A stretch of DNA of 64,000 bases, taken from positions 1,054,001 to 1,118,000 of the forward strand of contig OY755182.1 in the NCBI GenBank assembly GCA_963576735.1, read 5' to 3'. This DNA comes from Bedellia somnulentella (lineage: Eukaryota; Arthropoda; Insecta; Lepidoptera; Bedelliidae). Under the pieces are notes generated by a model, which saw nothing but the letters and a program-made list of their open reading frames with translations, was not told the origin of the DNA and searched no databases. Shown here piece after piece: positions 55,901 through 64,000 of the stretch (positions are counted from its first letter, which is position 1; each line of letters starts with the position of its first letter). The translations under genes and the position numbers were made by a program.

Positions 55901-56176
55901 TGTGTTACCCACAGACTTTTAATATATATTGTACTTATACATCTTAGTAGGATCTATTTTATAGGTATCAACGAGAAAAATTACTTATTTAGCACGATTT
56001 TACTGAATTTAGATTAGAATACCCAGAAATATATAAGTACTTAGGTACTGAGCATTACAGGTATAATATTTTTAAATTTTGTCATATTTACAGATTTTTG
56101 ATAAGACAAACGCCAAATTTAAAGCCTTCCTTACCTTTGTCGTTGCATGAATACCCAATCTAATACTATCATTGGT

Positions 56177-56415
56177 TATTAAAAGTCTTCAGGAATCGCG
56201 GACCAACTTACCCCAAATGGACTTTACGAAAAACTCAACAGTCTCTTTGGTAAAGATTCCAGTTACAAAAACGTATCGCATGACATTCTCCAAATAATAT
56301 GTGGGAAGAGAGCGGAAGTACTGCAATCGCGACGTTATTATATCTTGAAAAACTTAAATGGTAAAGGAGGATGGGCAAACTTGTATGGAGCTTGGTCCAA
56401 GAAGCACCACGGTTG
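56177..56415 (+). pseudogene. unrecognised open frame
   Basis: About 79 codons between stops, including GLYEKLNSLFGKDSSYKN and IICGKRAEVLQSRRYYIL, with protein-like composition. I cannot assign a family. No ATG at its start, so it is an exon or an element fragment. Confidence 0.4.
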
Positions 56416-57042
56416 AAACATGTGCCAAAGTAAAGGCCCATATGCTTACTTCAAAATGACATAAGGGCATCAAAATTCGTCCCGGTGATTTTGAGAAAAA
56501 AATATTTTTTATTTCTTCATTTAATGTAAACTAGGTTAAAGACTGCTACTGTACTCCAAAGTCGTTGCTATAAAATATGATTTGGTTGTAACTCGCAACT
56601 ATTTTCTATTAACCTAGATGCCCGTTTCATGAAATATATATGTAAAAATATCCATGTATGTTGCAATAACGGCGCGAAACCGTACTATACATCGTACTAG
56701 TATACTGTGATTGCATCGACCGTAAGAAGAAGACAGAATTGCCGCCATGCATCTGACATCATGTTTCTATTTATCTCTTTCACTCTAAAATAAAAGCGCG
56801 CGCTACGTTCGTCGGTCGCCTTTCTTGGCCGACGGTAATTGACTTAGTGATTAATGCTACAATTGCCTTACTTTATTGTTGCAACTTTTGAGCGCCCTAA
56901 GACGTGTCTATAAAAATATTACGTCATTGGTATGTTGTTGTATATTTTTTTAACAAAAACACCCCAGTTTGGTTGTAGGTGAAAAAAAACAAAAGAAAAC
57001 ATAATCAAGTATTTTTATTTATAATTACTTATGCATGCCATT
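56416..57042. other. nothing recognised
   Basis: Mixed composition, no gene or repeat family of this window. Confidence 0.4.
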
Positions 57043-57345
57043 CTATAAATACTCGTCTAATACTAGATCTAAGAATCTAGCAGGTTGATGCACGGTTTCT
57101 TCGTACCGGGCATACCCAAGGTACCAAGCTACTACCATGACATGGGCGCAGCATCCCACGGCGCGTTTTCCTGCTTTGCACGAGCAGTAATAGTGTTCAA
57201 TAGCCTCCAAGCCTCTGGTATTGCCTTTCATTACAATATAAGCGCGCGCGCCTCTTGTTTCGGGTTCGCGGTGAGGGGGAGAGGGCGAGGGGGACAAGGT
57301 GATGCGAATGCTTTCTGCGCCGCACCCCCGCCGCCGCTGCCACAA
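57043..57345 (-). pseudogene. SWIM-type zinc finger remnant
   Basis: 100 codons. The central part HYYCSCKAGKRAVGCCAHVM fits the SWIM pattern (CxC...CxH), followed by VVAWYLGYAR. Such C-termini occur in transposase-related insect proteins. The N-terminal part is low complexity (Ser/Pro/Arg), and no enzyme core is present nearby. Confidence 0.6.
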
Positions 57346-57501
57346 CGTGGCATTTTACTGTATAATGATATTAATAAAGGTACCTATTTATAAAAAAAAA
57401 ACAAGTGAAATACAATGAATAAAGAATCTCATAAAAAAAAACCCTCGGATGGATTTTAATCGCGTTTACTTTTATTTGGAGACAAAAAATATATCTATCG
57501 A

Positions 57502-57855
57502 ATGGCATTACTCTCATCGGTGGAGGCTCTTGGACCACTTTCGCCCATCCTCCTTTTCAAAACAAGATATAGCAAATATTCCTCCATCATCTATTCAACC
57601 CAAAATGTTTATCAAGATTATGTTCAAAAAATAGGGGGAATTGAAAAACTCGGAAAACGTCCAGATCCCTCTCAGAATCCCGCGAGTTCTAAACGCATTC
57701 TGTCTCCAATACCGACTTCTTCCTTTCGTGCCCACGCGAGTAAATCTTCCCATAAATATGATACAAGCTCAAGACGTGAGCCACAAAATTTTAGAGGTAA
57801 GAAAAACGGGGGGTGGGTCGCAAAAAGAGTGTCAAACAAATCAGATAAAAAATGA
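57502..57855 (+). pseudogene. DIRS-like ORF1 C-terminal fragment
   Basis: 117 codons with a basic, Ser/Arg-rich C-terminal part overlapping the RT frame; position and composition suit the end of a DIRS Gag-like ORF1. Weak evidence. Confidence 0.4.
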
Positions 57856-59191
57856 CTATATCAATTTTTCGGGGGGCTGTCTAAGGCAATATCACGATAT
57901 TTGGATTCAATTTCATCCGCCGCTGACCATCCTAAAATTAATTTTGGGAATTCGAATACCATTCACCAAGAAGCCCCCTCTCGTATTCCCGAAAATGGAG
58001 GTAATGGCACAGTTTCAAACTCCTAAAACTCCTCAACTCCCTTGCAATATTCAAACACTTTTGGGTTGCCATGTTATAGAACCAGCACCACGCACCCCTT
58101 CCTTAATTTCACCAATGTTCCTAAGACCCACGGACAACGGCAAACACAGGCTGATATTCAAACTAAAAGCCTTGAATCAGTTTTTGGAAACCAAACCATT
58201 CCATTTGTTCCACCACCATCGGGTCCCGCACTTCCTACAACCGGGAGATTGGATGGTGAAGATAGATCTCAGCCAAGCTTACTATCGTCTGGCAATAAAA
58301 GAGGAGCACAGGTGCTTTCTCAGGATCAGCTACGACAACAAGCTGCTGCAAATGACTTGTCTGCCTTTCGGCTTCTCAGTGGCTCTTCGTATTTTTGCCT
58401 CAGTGACCAATTGGACCACAGAAGTGTTACGACGAGCAGGCTTACGCATAGCAGTTTTTCTCGACGATTACATTCTGGTCTACCAAGACAAGAGGGTTCT
58501 AATGCACCAGATACATCAAGCCCAAAACTTTCTTACGAAACTGGACTGGTTTATAAATTTCGAGAAATCAATGACTATTCCAACCCAGAATAAAGAGTAT
58601 TTAGGGATAAACTGGAACACTCAAACGGGTTACAAGGCGTTACCGTCAGACAAAGTTGTGAAGATTCACCAAAACCTATCGACTCGCATCATTGCTGGCA
58701 GTTGGACCCTCAAGCAGGCGCAACGCCTCTTAGGGATTATCAACTTTCGGACCTTCATCACCCCTCGGGGAAGATTGCATTGCCGAGCGATGCAGCGACA
58801 CTGCTCGATACCGATACTAAGGAAAGCTCCAAAGACACATCTGTTTCCAGCCGATGTTCAAGAAGAGCTTCTGTGGTGGGTAGAAAATGTCGATCAGCGA
58901 AGCCGAATTCATCCAAAGATGCGCACAACCAACTATGTCATCACGGATGCATTCGATGTCCAATGGGGAGCTGTGGTAAACAACAGGAGAATTCACGGCA
59001 TCTGGGATCTGAAACAACAGAATTGGCACTGCAATCGAAAAGAGCTCTACGCAGTAATAGCAGCAGTCTCCAGCGAAAAAAGTACTTTGGCACACTCGAA
59101 TGTCATTCTAAAGAGCGACAACAAGACTGTGGTGGCCTACATAAAAAAGGAAGGAGGGACCAAGTCGCGCTATCTCAACGAGCTTTGTTGA
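57641..59191 (+). CDS. DIRS-type reverse transcriptase and RNase H
   Basis: 516 codons. RT motifs: SPMFLRPTDNGKHRLIF, VKIDLSQAYYRLAI, LPFGFSVALRIF, and FLDDYIL in place of YxDD. RNase H follows with VITDAF, NRKELYAV and LKSDNKTVVAYI. The frame ends early at GGTKSRYLNELC, with the related continuation in another frame. Confidence 0.8.
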   Translation: MKNSENVQIPLRIPRVLNAFCLQYRLLPFVPTRVNLPINMIQAQDVSHKILEVRKTGGGSQKECQTNQIKNDYINFSGGCLRQYHDIWIQFHPPLTILKLILGIRIPFTKKPPLVFPKMEVMAQFQTPKTPQLPCNIQTLLGCHVIEPAPRTPSLISPMFLRPTDNGKHRLIFKLKALNQFLETKPFHLFHHHRVPHFLQPGDWMVKIDLSQAYYRLAIKEEHRCFLRISYDNKLLQMTCLPFGFSVALRIFASVTNWTTEVLRRAGLRIAVFLDDYILVYQDKRVLMHQIHQAQNFLTKLDWFINFEKSMTIPTQNKEYLGINWNTQTGYKALPSDKVVKIHQNLSTRIIAGSWTLKQAQRLLGIINFRTFITPRGRLHCRAMQRHCSIPILRKAPKTHLFPADVQEELLWWVENVDQRSRIHPKMRTTNYVITDAFDVQWGAVVNNRRIHGIWDLKQQNWHCNRKELYAVIAAVSSEKSTLAHSNVILKSDNKTVVAYIKKEGGTKSRYLNELC

Positions 59192-59766
59192 CTCTGGCGG
59201 ATCGCCTCGACATAACAATCTACCGTGTACCGTGTAAATGCACCGTGTCTAAATAGCAAATAAAATGCATTTGAATTTGAATTTTGAATCATCTCGCATT
59301 ACCTTCCAGGGATCTACAACAACGAAGAGATCAACTATCAAGGAATCGAGAGGGCTCCGAGTGGCATCTACAAAGCGAGGCAACATCGGAAATCTTTCTA
59401 CGATGGTGTTACCCAGACGTTATTTGCCTCGAAAACAGCGCACGTAGTTCCAAACTATGTCTCGCTAGACTTGGTAGACTCGAAAGCTTACTTTCACGAC
59501 ACATTCAGCAGATCCTGGACATTCAACCCAGCCTTCTTCCTCGGGTTTTAAGCCATCTCAACACGGGCGGGGGATCGTTACATAATAATAGCCCCAAAAT
59601 GGACAAAACCCTTTGGCTACCGGACCTGAAAAACAGAGCACTAACGACACCTCTCAAGATACCGAATCTCGAACTCAACCTGATAGACACGAAAACGAAG
59701 CGGGCTCCCCCACAAATCAATCACTTGAAGTTCGAAGCCTGGCTCATTTCGGGTGGGATTCCCTAA
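59175..59766 (+). pseudogene. DIRS RNase H continuation, out of frame
   Basis: Reads RALLTLADRLDITIYRVPC. After an about 60-bp insert with two stops (59229-59284) it continues with DQLSRNREGSEWHL and WLPDLKNRALTTPLKI, typical of the DIRS RNase H/linker region. Confidence 0.65.
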
Positions 59767-59779
59767 CTAGTTCCTGGTC

Positions 59780-60503
59780 ATCTGAAGAAAAACAACTCTT
59801 AACATCGTGTTGGAGACCTTCAACTCGAAAAAAACCTATGCTCCTATCTGGGAGAGATGGTCGAGGTGGTGTCATACAAATAGTATAAATTCAAAGTTAC
59901 CACAACCTAACAATGTGGCAAGATGCTTAGCATATTTACATGTCACTGAAAGGTTAGCCTATCGTACAATTCTTTTACATCAATCATCAATCTACAGCAT
60001 CAATTCTGCTTTTAACCTCGGGTTGTAGAGTCCACGATTTATCCCTTTTATATTGTGATTGTGATCATTTTATTGATAGGGGTGACTCTGTTATCCTTCA
60101 TCCATTGTTCGGTTCAAAAACTGATAGTGTTTCACATAGGCAATCAAGTTGGACTTTGTTAAAGGCAGACGATGTAATTATAGATCCTGTATTTTGGTTA
60201 AGGGCTCTAAAACAATGCACTCAATCCATTTGGGGATCTATAGTAAATCTATTTATCTCAGTCAGGGGAAATGTTGTTAAAGCTGCGTCACCTGTTGTTA
60301 TCGGGGGATGGGTAAAGAGACAACTCAGTGAAGCAGATGTGCAGACCTCACCAGGTAGCTTAAGGTATGCCGTTGCTTCATTGAATTGGTTAGAAAAATA
60401 TCCCATTAACGATATATTAGCTAAAGGACGACGGATTCGGACGGCCACTTGTCTACCTTTTCAGATAGAATGCAAATGTTGGAAACGCCTAACTATCACA
60501 TAA
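59780..60503 (+). pseudogene. DIRS tyrosine recombinase remnant
   Basis: The N-terminal core-binding part (TYAPIWERWSRWC) is at 59830-60028. After a frame break, 60105-60503 gives IDPVFWLRALKQCT, ASPVVIGGWVK, SPGSLRYAVASLNW and INDILAKGR. The order matches DIRS recombinases, but the catalytic Arg/His/Tyr set cannot be confirmed. The C-terminus runs into the palindrome. Confidence 0.6.
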
Positions 60504-60764
60504 TTTAATGTTTTTTGACATGAATTCCTCATGTGGGGATTATTACTCATAAATAAAAGATGTTATTAAAGGAAAGAAAAATTTCGACACTGGCGGGGTT
60601 CGAACCCGCGACCTTCGGGTATACGCCCCCGAACGCCAGTGTCGAAATTTTTCTTTCCTTTAATAACATCTTTTATTTATGAGTAATAATCCCCACATGA
60701 GGAATTCATGTCAAAAAACATTAAATTATGTGATAGTTAGGCGTTTCCAACATTTGCATTCTAT
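60465..60764. repeat. 131-bp perfect inverted repeat around SINE-B
   Basis: Arms 60465-60595 and 60634-60764 match base for base as reverse complements. The 38-bp spacer is part of the tRNA-like head. The arms contain SINE-B tail plus about 35 bp of DIRS sequence. Confidence 0.9.
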
Positions 60765-60766
60765 CG

Positions 60767-61900
60767 TGTGCGGCGTGTCCGGCTAACATTACTGGCACTA
60801 AATATGTACAATGCACTCTCACTGGATGCGGCCGACCGTTTCATTTCGAATGCGTAGGAGTAAGCCCCTCATTAACCAAATCGGAACAAAAATTATGGAT
60901 ATGCCCTGATTGTACTTGTTCTGCGAAGAAAGGTGGCGACAACAGCTCTACACCTACACGACTAACAGCTGAAGTGACAAATGTTACCATTCGAAATCGC
61001 CTAAAAGCAATATCAACAGATCAATCTTCGAATGACTTTGAAGATGTTAAGTTAGAATTAAGAAGCCTGTCTAAAGAATTTAGCTCTCTAAACGAGCGCG
61101 TCTCTACCGCAATTAATTTCATGGCCGAACAACAGACATGCATGAAAGCTGTACTTCTAAGATTAGAGCAAGCCGAAACCAAACTGAAGTCTGTTGAGGA
61201 CGAAAAGAATAAACAGATAGCTGACTTGCAAGCCAACGTGTTTTCTTTGACTCAAGAATTATATGAACTACAGCAAACGAATTTAAAAAATGAAGTAGAA
61301 ATTATTGGTATTCCAGAATTCCCAAATGAAAACCTCCATCACACGACGCTGCTTATTGCAAAAAAGCTGGGAGTAGAAATAACAGAGCGTGACGTCGATA
61401 CTATTTCCAGAGTTGGTCCCCGTCGTACCTCAAACACACGACCTACTGCACAATCTCCGGCTCACGATGTTCAACGCCCAATCGTAGTTCGTTTGCTTAG
61501 AAAAGTACACCGTGACGAATTGGTGAAAGCAATTAAGCATCGACGAAACTTTTCAACCACAGATCTTGAGATCCCAGGTTCAAGTATCAAAATTTTTATT
61601 AATGAACGCCTCACATTTAACAAACGTCAATTATTTCGTGAAGCCAGAATCCATGCAAGATCCATTGGTTATCGATTTGTGTGGGTCAATAACGGACGAA
61701 TATTTGTGCGACAGGCTGAAGGTAAACCCTCAATTCAAATCAAGCTTAGGGATGATCTCTCCAATTTACCTAGTACGAACAAAGATGGAACTTCTACTGC
61801 ACAAAAATCACCACTTAGTTCTTATTCTGAACAGACCATCTCTAGCAACCATTCGATTGGACCCCAAGACTCGAGAGAAAGCTATAACGTACAGGATTGA
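60767..61900 (+). CDS. LINE ORF1 protein (5'-truncated) with PHD finger, coiled coil and RRM-like region
   Basis: Open from 60767 in the frame of the GTG at 60974. A PHD-type finger (CAACP, CTLTGC, HFECVGV, WICPDC) occupies the first about 50 residues. A coiled-coil stretch follows around 61050-61280 (EQAETKLKSVEDEKNKQIAD). The C-terminal half resembles LINE ORF1 nucleic-acid-binding domains (VEIIGIPEFP, RPIVVRLLRKVHRDEL). The true start is lost at the palindrome edge. Confidence 0.75.
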   Translation, partial: CAACPANITGTKYVQCTLTGCGRPFHFECVGVSPSLTKSEQKLWICPDCTCSAKKGGDNSSTPTRLTAEVTNVTIRNRLKAISTDQSSNDFEDVKLELRSLSKEFSSLNERVSTAINFMAEQQTCMKAVLLRLEQAETKLKSVEDEKNKQIADLQANVFSLTQELYELQQTNLKNEVEIIGIPEFPNENLHHTTLLIAKKLGVEITERDVDTISRVGPRRTSNTRPTAQSPAHDVQRPIVVRLLRKVHRDELVKAIKHRRNFSTTDLEIPGSSIKIFINERLTFNKRQLFREARIHARSIGYRFVWVNNGRIFVRQAEGKPSIQIKLRDDLSNLPSTNKDGTSTAQKSPLSSYSEQTISSNHSIGPQDSRESYNVQD

Positions 61901-62227
61901 TGATCTTGGTGTTAGTTTAAGTCGTTTAACTGGATATTCCTGCTTTATATATGTGGATAGCTACATTTATCTTTATATTCTGCATGCTGTTCTCGAATTG
62001 ATGTCTTTAAGGTTAAATATTTGTTTTAAATTACTACCATTTTACACAAACTCTCATATATCTACTACTCCAACTCAAATACACAAACCACACACACTCG
62101 TTCTCAACATTCGACTGCTACTGTCGATAGGTATTCTCGAGCTACAATTAATCTCACAAATTATATTGGTAAATGTTCTCACATTCGTTCAAAACCATAC
62201 CATAGTTTTGCTCTCCGATCCACCTTA

Positions 62228-64000
62228 ATGGCGACTACAATTCCTTATTCAGCCACTGAGTTAGACAAAGCTTTTGAAATTGAATGTCATAACATAATTG
62301 CCCCGGAGAATTGTGAGAACATATTAAGCTCTAAGTATCAATTAAAAGTACTAACTTTAAATATACGTAGCATTGAAAAGAATTTTGATGATTTCGTTGT
62401 TTTACTGAAACGGCTCAATATTGACTTCGAGGTTATCATACTCACAGAATGCTGGCTCAATGATAGAACAATCGTGGGTTGTTTAGATGGTTATACAGCA
62501 TATAAGAGCTCTATCATCATAAATAAGTCGGGCGGGGTAGTGGTCTACGTAAAGTCTCACCTGAATGTCTCAATACGCGAACCTGATTGGCCTCAAGCCA
62601 ACTGCCTCATTGTTGATGTACAAAATCAAGCTACCATTTTTGCAATCTATCGTTCTCCTTCCTTTAAAGATCCCCAACACTTTTTTCATTGCCTTAGTGA
62701 AGAAGTCAACACTTTTCCTAACAAGCCTCTTGCGATCATGGCTGGTGACATAAACATTGATATATTATCTGACTTCAATAAAAATAAACTGTCCGAGTAT
62801 CTTTGTGTGATGGCTGAATGTGGTTTTATCCCGGCCATAACAAAACCAACTAGAATGAACGCCTGCTTAGATCATATTTTTGTTACCCCGAATTCTCGTG
62901 CAGTTGGTGTTGTTTGCCAGAGTAGTCTAACAGATCATGCTCTTGCTATGGCCGGTGTTGAGCAAATATCTCTTGAGCCCCATCGCAAACGTACGATACT
63001 CAAAATCGATAACGCCAAAGTAGAAGTGGAAATGCGAGAAAAAGACTGGACTAAAGTACTAAATTCTACATCCACTGAAGAGGCTGCTCAATCACTTAGT
63101 GAAATAATTACTTCTACCATATCTAATAATACCAAACTGATAAAAATAAGTCGCTCAAAATTTAATCTCAAGCCTTGGGTCACCCCCGGAATCATACGAT
63201 GCATGAAAAATCGAGACGCCCTTCACCAGAAAGTTCTAAGGCAACCCCGCAATGCCATAGCTAGGACCATTTACATACGTTACAGGAACTATTGTGTCAA
63301 TCTCCTCCACTCCCTTAAACACAACTATGAAAGATCAGAATTGGAAAAAAACCGGTCTATACCGAAGAAACTATGGGGTACTATTAAAAGCATTTGCCAC
63401 TCTCACTCTCCAAATGTCCCTAACTCTGAATTGCTCACTCTCAACCCTGATCCTAAAGCCTCGGTAAATACGTGTAACCAATACTTTTCTTGTGTAGGAA
63501 AAAATATGTCACAAGCTATCTTGTCGAAAACCGGTGAAACAGAAGACTCACTTGCTTCGAAGTCAACCGTGGCTCACGAATCAGTAAGGTCAATGTTTTT
63601 GCACCCAACCGACGAGATGGAGGTTAGGTCGCTGATAGAGATGCTTCCATCCCATAGCGCGCCGGGATTAGACAAAATATCTAATGATCTTCTCAAGCAA
63701 ATCAAAAATCACATTGCTACTCCTCTCAGCCACGTATTTAATCTTAGCTTGTCGAGCGGTGTATTCCCCGAAATTTGGAAAACGGGTGTTATAACACCTG
63801 TCCATAAAGGTGGCTCTAAGAAAATTCCATCAAATTTCCGCCCTATCACTCTGCTCTCATCCTTATCGAAACTTCTAGAGAAAATAGTAAACAAGCAGTT
63901 GATAAATTTTCTGGAGAATAATAATTTACTTTTTTCTGGACAGTACGGTTTTCGGCGGGGGAGGTCGACTGAGGATGCTGTCTGCGAGCTGGTGGACCAT
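62228..64000 (+). CDS. LINE ORF2 endonuclease/reverse transcriptase, open to the window end
   Basis: ATG at 62228 with 591 codons uninterrupted to position 64000. The AP-like endonuclease motifs look intact: LTLNIRS, ILTECWL, AGDINID, CLDHIFV, LTDHALA. The RT begins with HSAPGLDKISNDLL, VITPVHKGGSKK, FRPITLLSSLSKLLEK and GQYGFRRGRSTEDA. Jockey/CR1-L2 superfamily by these motifs. It is a different family from the LINEs at 1-9150 and 48763-51765. May be intact. Confidence 0.87.
   Translation, partial: MATTIPYSATELDKAFEIECHNIIAPENCENILSSKYQLKVLTLNIRSIEKNFDDFVVLLKRLNIDFEVIILTECWLNDRTIVGCLDGYTAYKSSIIINKSGGVVVYVKSHLNVSIREPDWPQANCLIVDVQNQATIFAIYRSPSFKDPQHFFHCLSEEVNTFPNKPLAIMAGDINIDILSDFNKNKLSEYLCVMAECGFIPAITKPTRMNACLDHIFVTPNSRAVGVVCQSSLTDHALAMAGVEQISLEPHRKRTILKIDNAKVEVEMREKDWTKVLNSTSTEEAAQSLSEIITSTISNNTKLIKISRSKFNLKPWVTPGIIRCMKNRDALHQKVLRQPRNAIARTIYIRYRNYCVNLLHSLKHNYERSELEKNRSIPKKLWGTIKSICHSHSPNVPNSELLTLNPDPKASVNTCNQYFSCVGKNMSQAILSKTGETEDSLASKSTVAHESVRSMFLHPTDEMEVRSLIEMLPSHSAPGLDKISNDLLKQIKNHIATPLSHVFNLSLSSGVFPEIWKTGVITPVHKGGSKKIPSNFRPITLLSSLSKLLEKIVNKQLINFLENNNLLFSGQYGFRRGRSTEDAVCELVDH

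Larger units (their letters stand above)
57502..60503 (+). mobile_element. degraded DIRS-type retrotransposon
   Basis: RT/RNase H followed by a tyrosine-recombinase-like region, the hallmark of DIRS elements, in several frames. The ends and terminal repeats are not resolved. The right end is cut by the palindrome at 60465. Confidence 0.72.

Noticed and set aside
57043..57345. complete host zinc-finger gene
   Set aside because: Only a SWIM finger with a low-complexity N-terminus; no further domain or exon structure seen nearby.
1..64000. CRISPR array, bacterial operon or prophage
   Set aside because: Introns, SINEs, LINEs and LTR elements show a eukaryotic nuclear genome; no regularly spaced repeats of CRISPR type.

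Overview
The window is AT-rich insect DNA, most likely from a moth or butterfly (Lepidoptera). Nearly all of it is one host gene on the minus strand whose introns are filled with transposable elements. I could identify the host gene as the mitochondrial protease-unfoldase subunit ClpX. Ten coding exons lie at 55416-55482, 36353-36484, 35318-35522, 30424-30587, 15095-15208, 14223-14367, 13305-13396, 12481-12634, 11338-11509 and 9169-9261. Their lengths sum to 1338 bp (446 codons), and every exon junction keeps phase and uses GT/AG. They cover a targeting presequence, a C4 zinc finger and most of the AAA+ core. The C-terminal exons must lie left of position 1, so the gene is larger than 46 kb here.

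Layout. 1-9150: a Jockey-like LINE whose 3' end stops about 20 bp from a ClpX splice donor. It is broken by a BEL/Pao env-bearing element (about 1135-7310), a G-rich insert and several SINEs. 9150-15.2 kb: six ClpX exons with partial exon copies beside them. 15.8-25.1 kb: a three-level nest of MITE, SINE and a complete env-bearing Gypsy-type retrotransposon with identical LTRs. 25.3-30.4 kb: a long-TIR element and a 3417-bp DNA transposon with a dead transposase and subterminal motif repeats. 30.4-36.5 kb: three ClpX exons, further exon copies, and a CXC-protein TIR element. 37-39 kb: an unexplained mirrored motif array and LINE ends. 39.1-42.6 kb: a second, inverted copy of the DNA transposon. 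43-55 kb: MITEs, SINEs, and a nearly full RTE-like LINE (48763-51765). 55.4-55.9 kb: ClpX exon 1 and its presumed promoter. 56-64 kb: an unrecognised reading frame, a SWIM-finger remnant, a DIRS-type element, a 131-bp-arm palindrome, and a LINE with ORF1 (PHD finger) and an open ORF2 that runs off the window.

Four short repeat families are named locally. SINE-R is about 246 bp with an ATGT tail; both its ends match the ends of the RTE-like LINE. SINE-A (about 380 bp) has a tRNA-like head and an ATGTT-type tail. SINE-B (about 150 bp) has a tRNA-like head and often occurs 5'-inverted. SINE-C has a tRNA-like head. No bacterial-type system, CRISPR array or rRNA gene was seen. The most interesting structures are the LINE/SINE-R pair, the partial ClpX exon copies abutting SINE-R, the twin inverted DNA transposons, the recent env-bearing LTR element, and the large palindrome.
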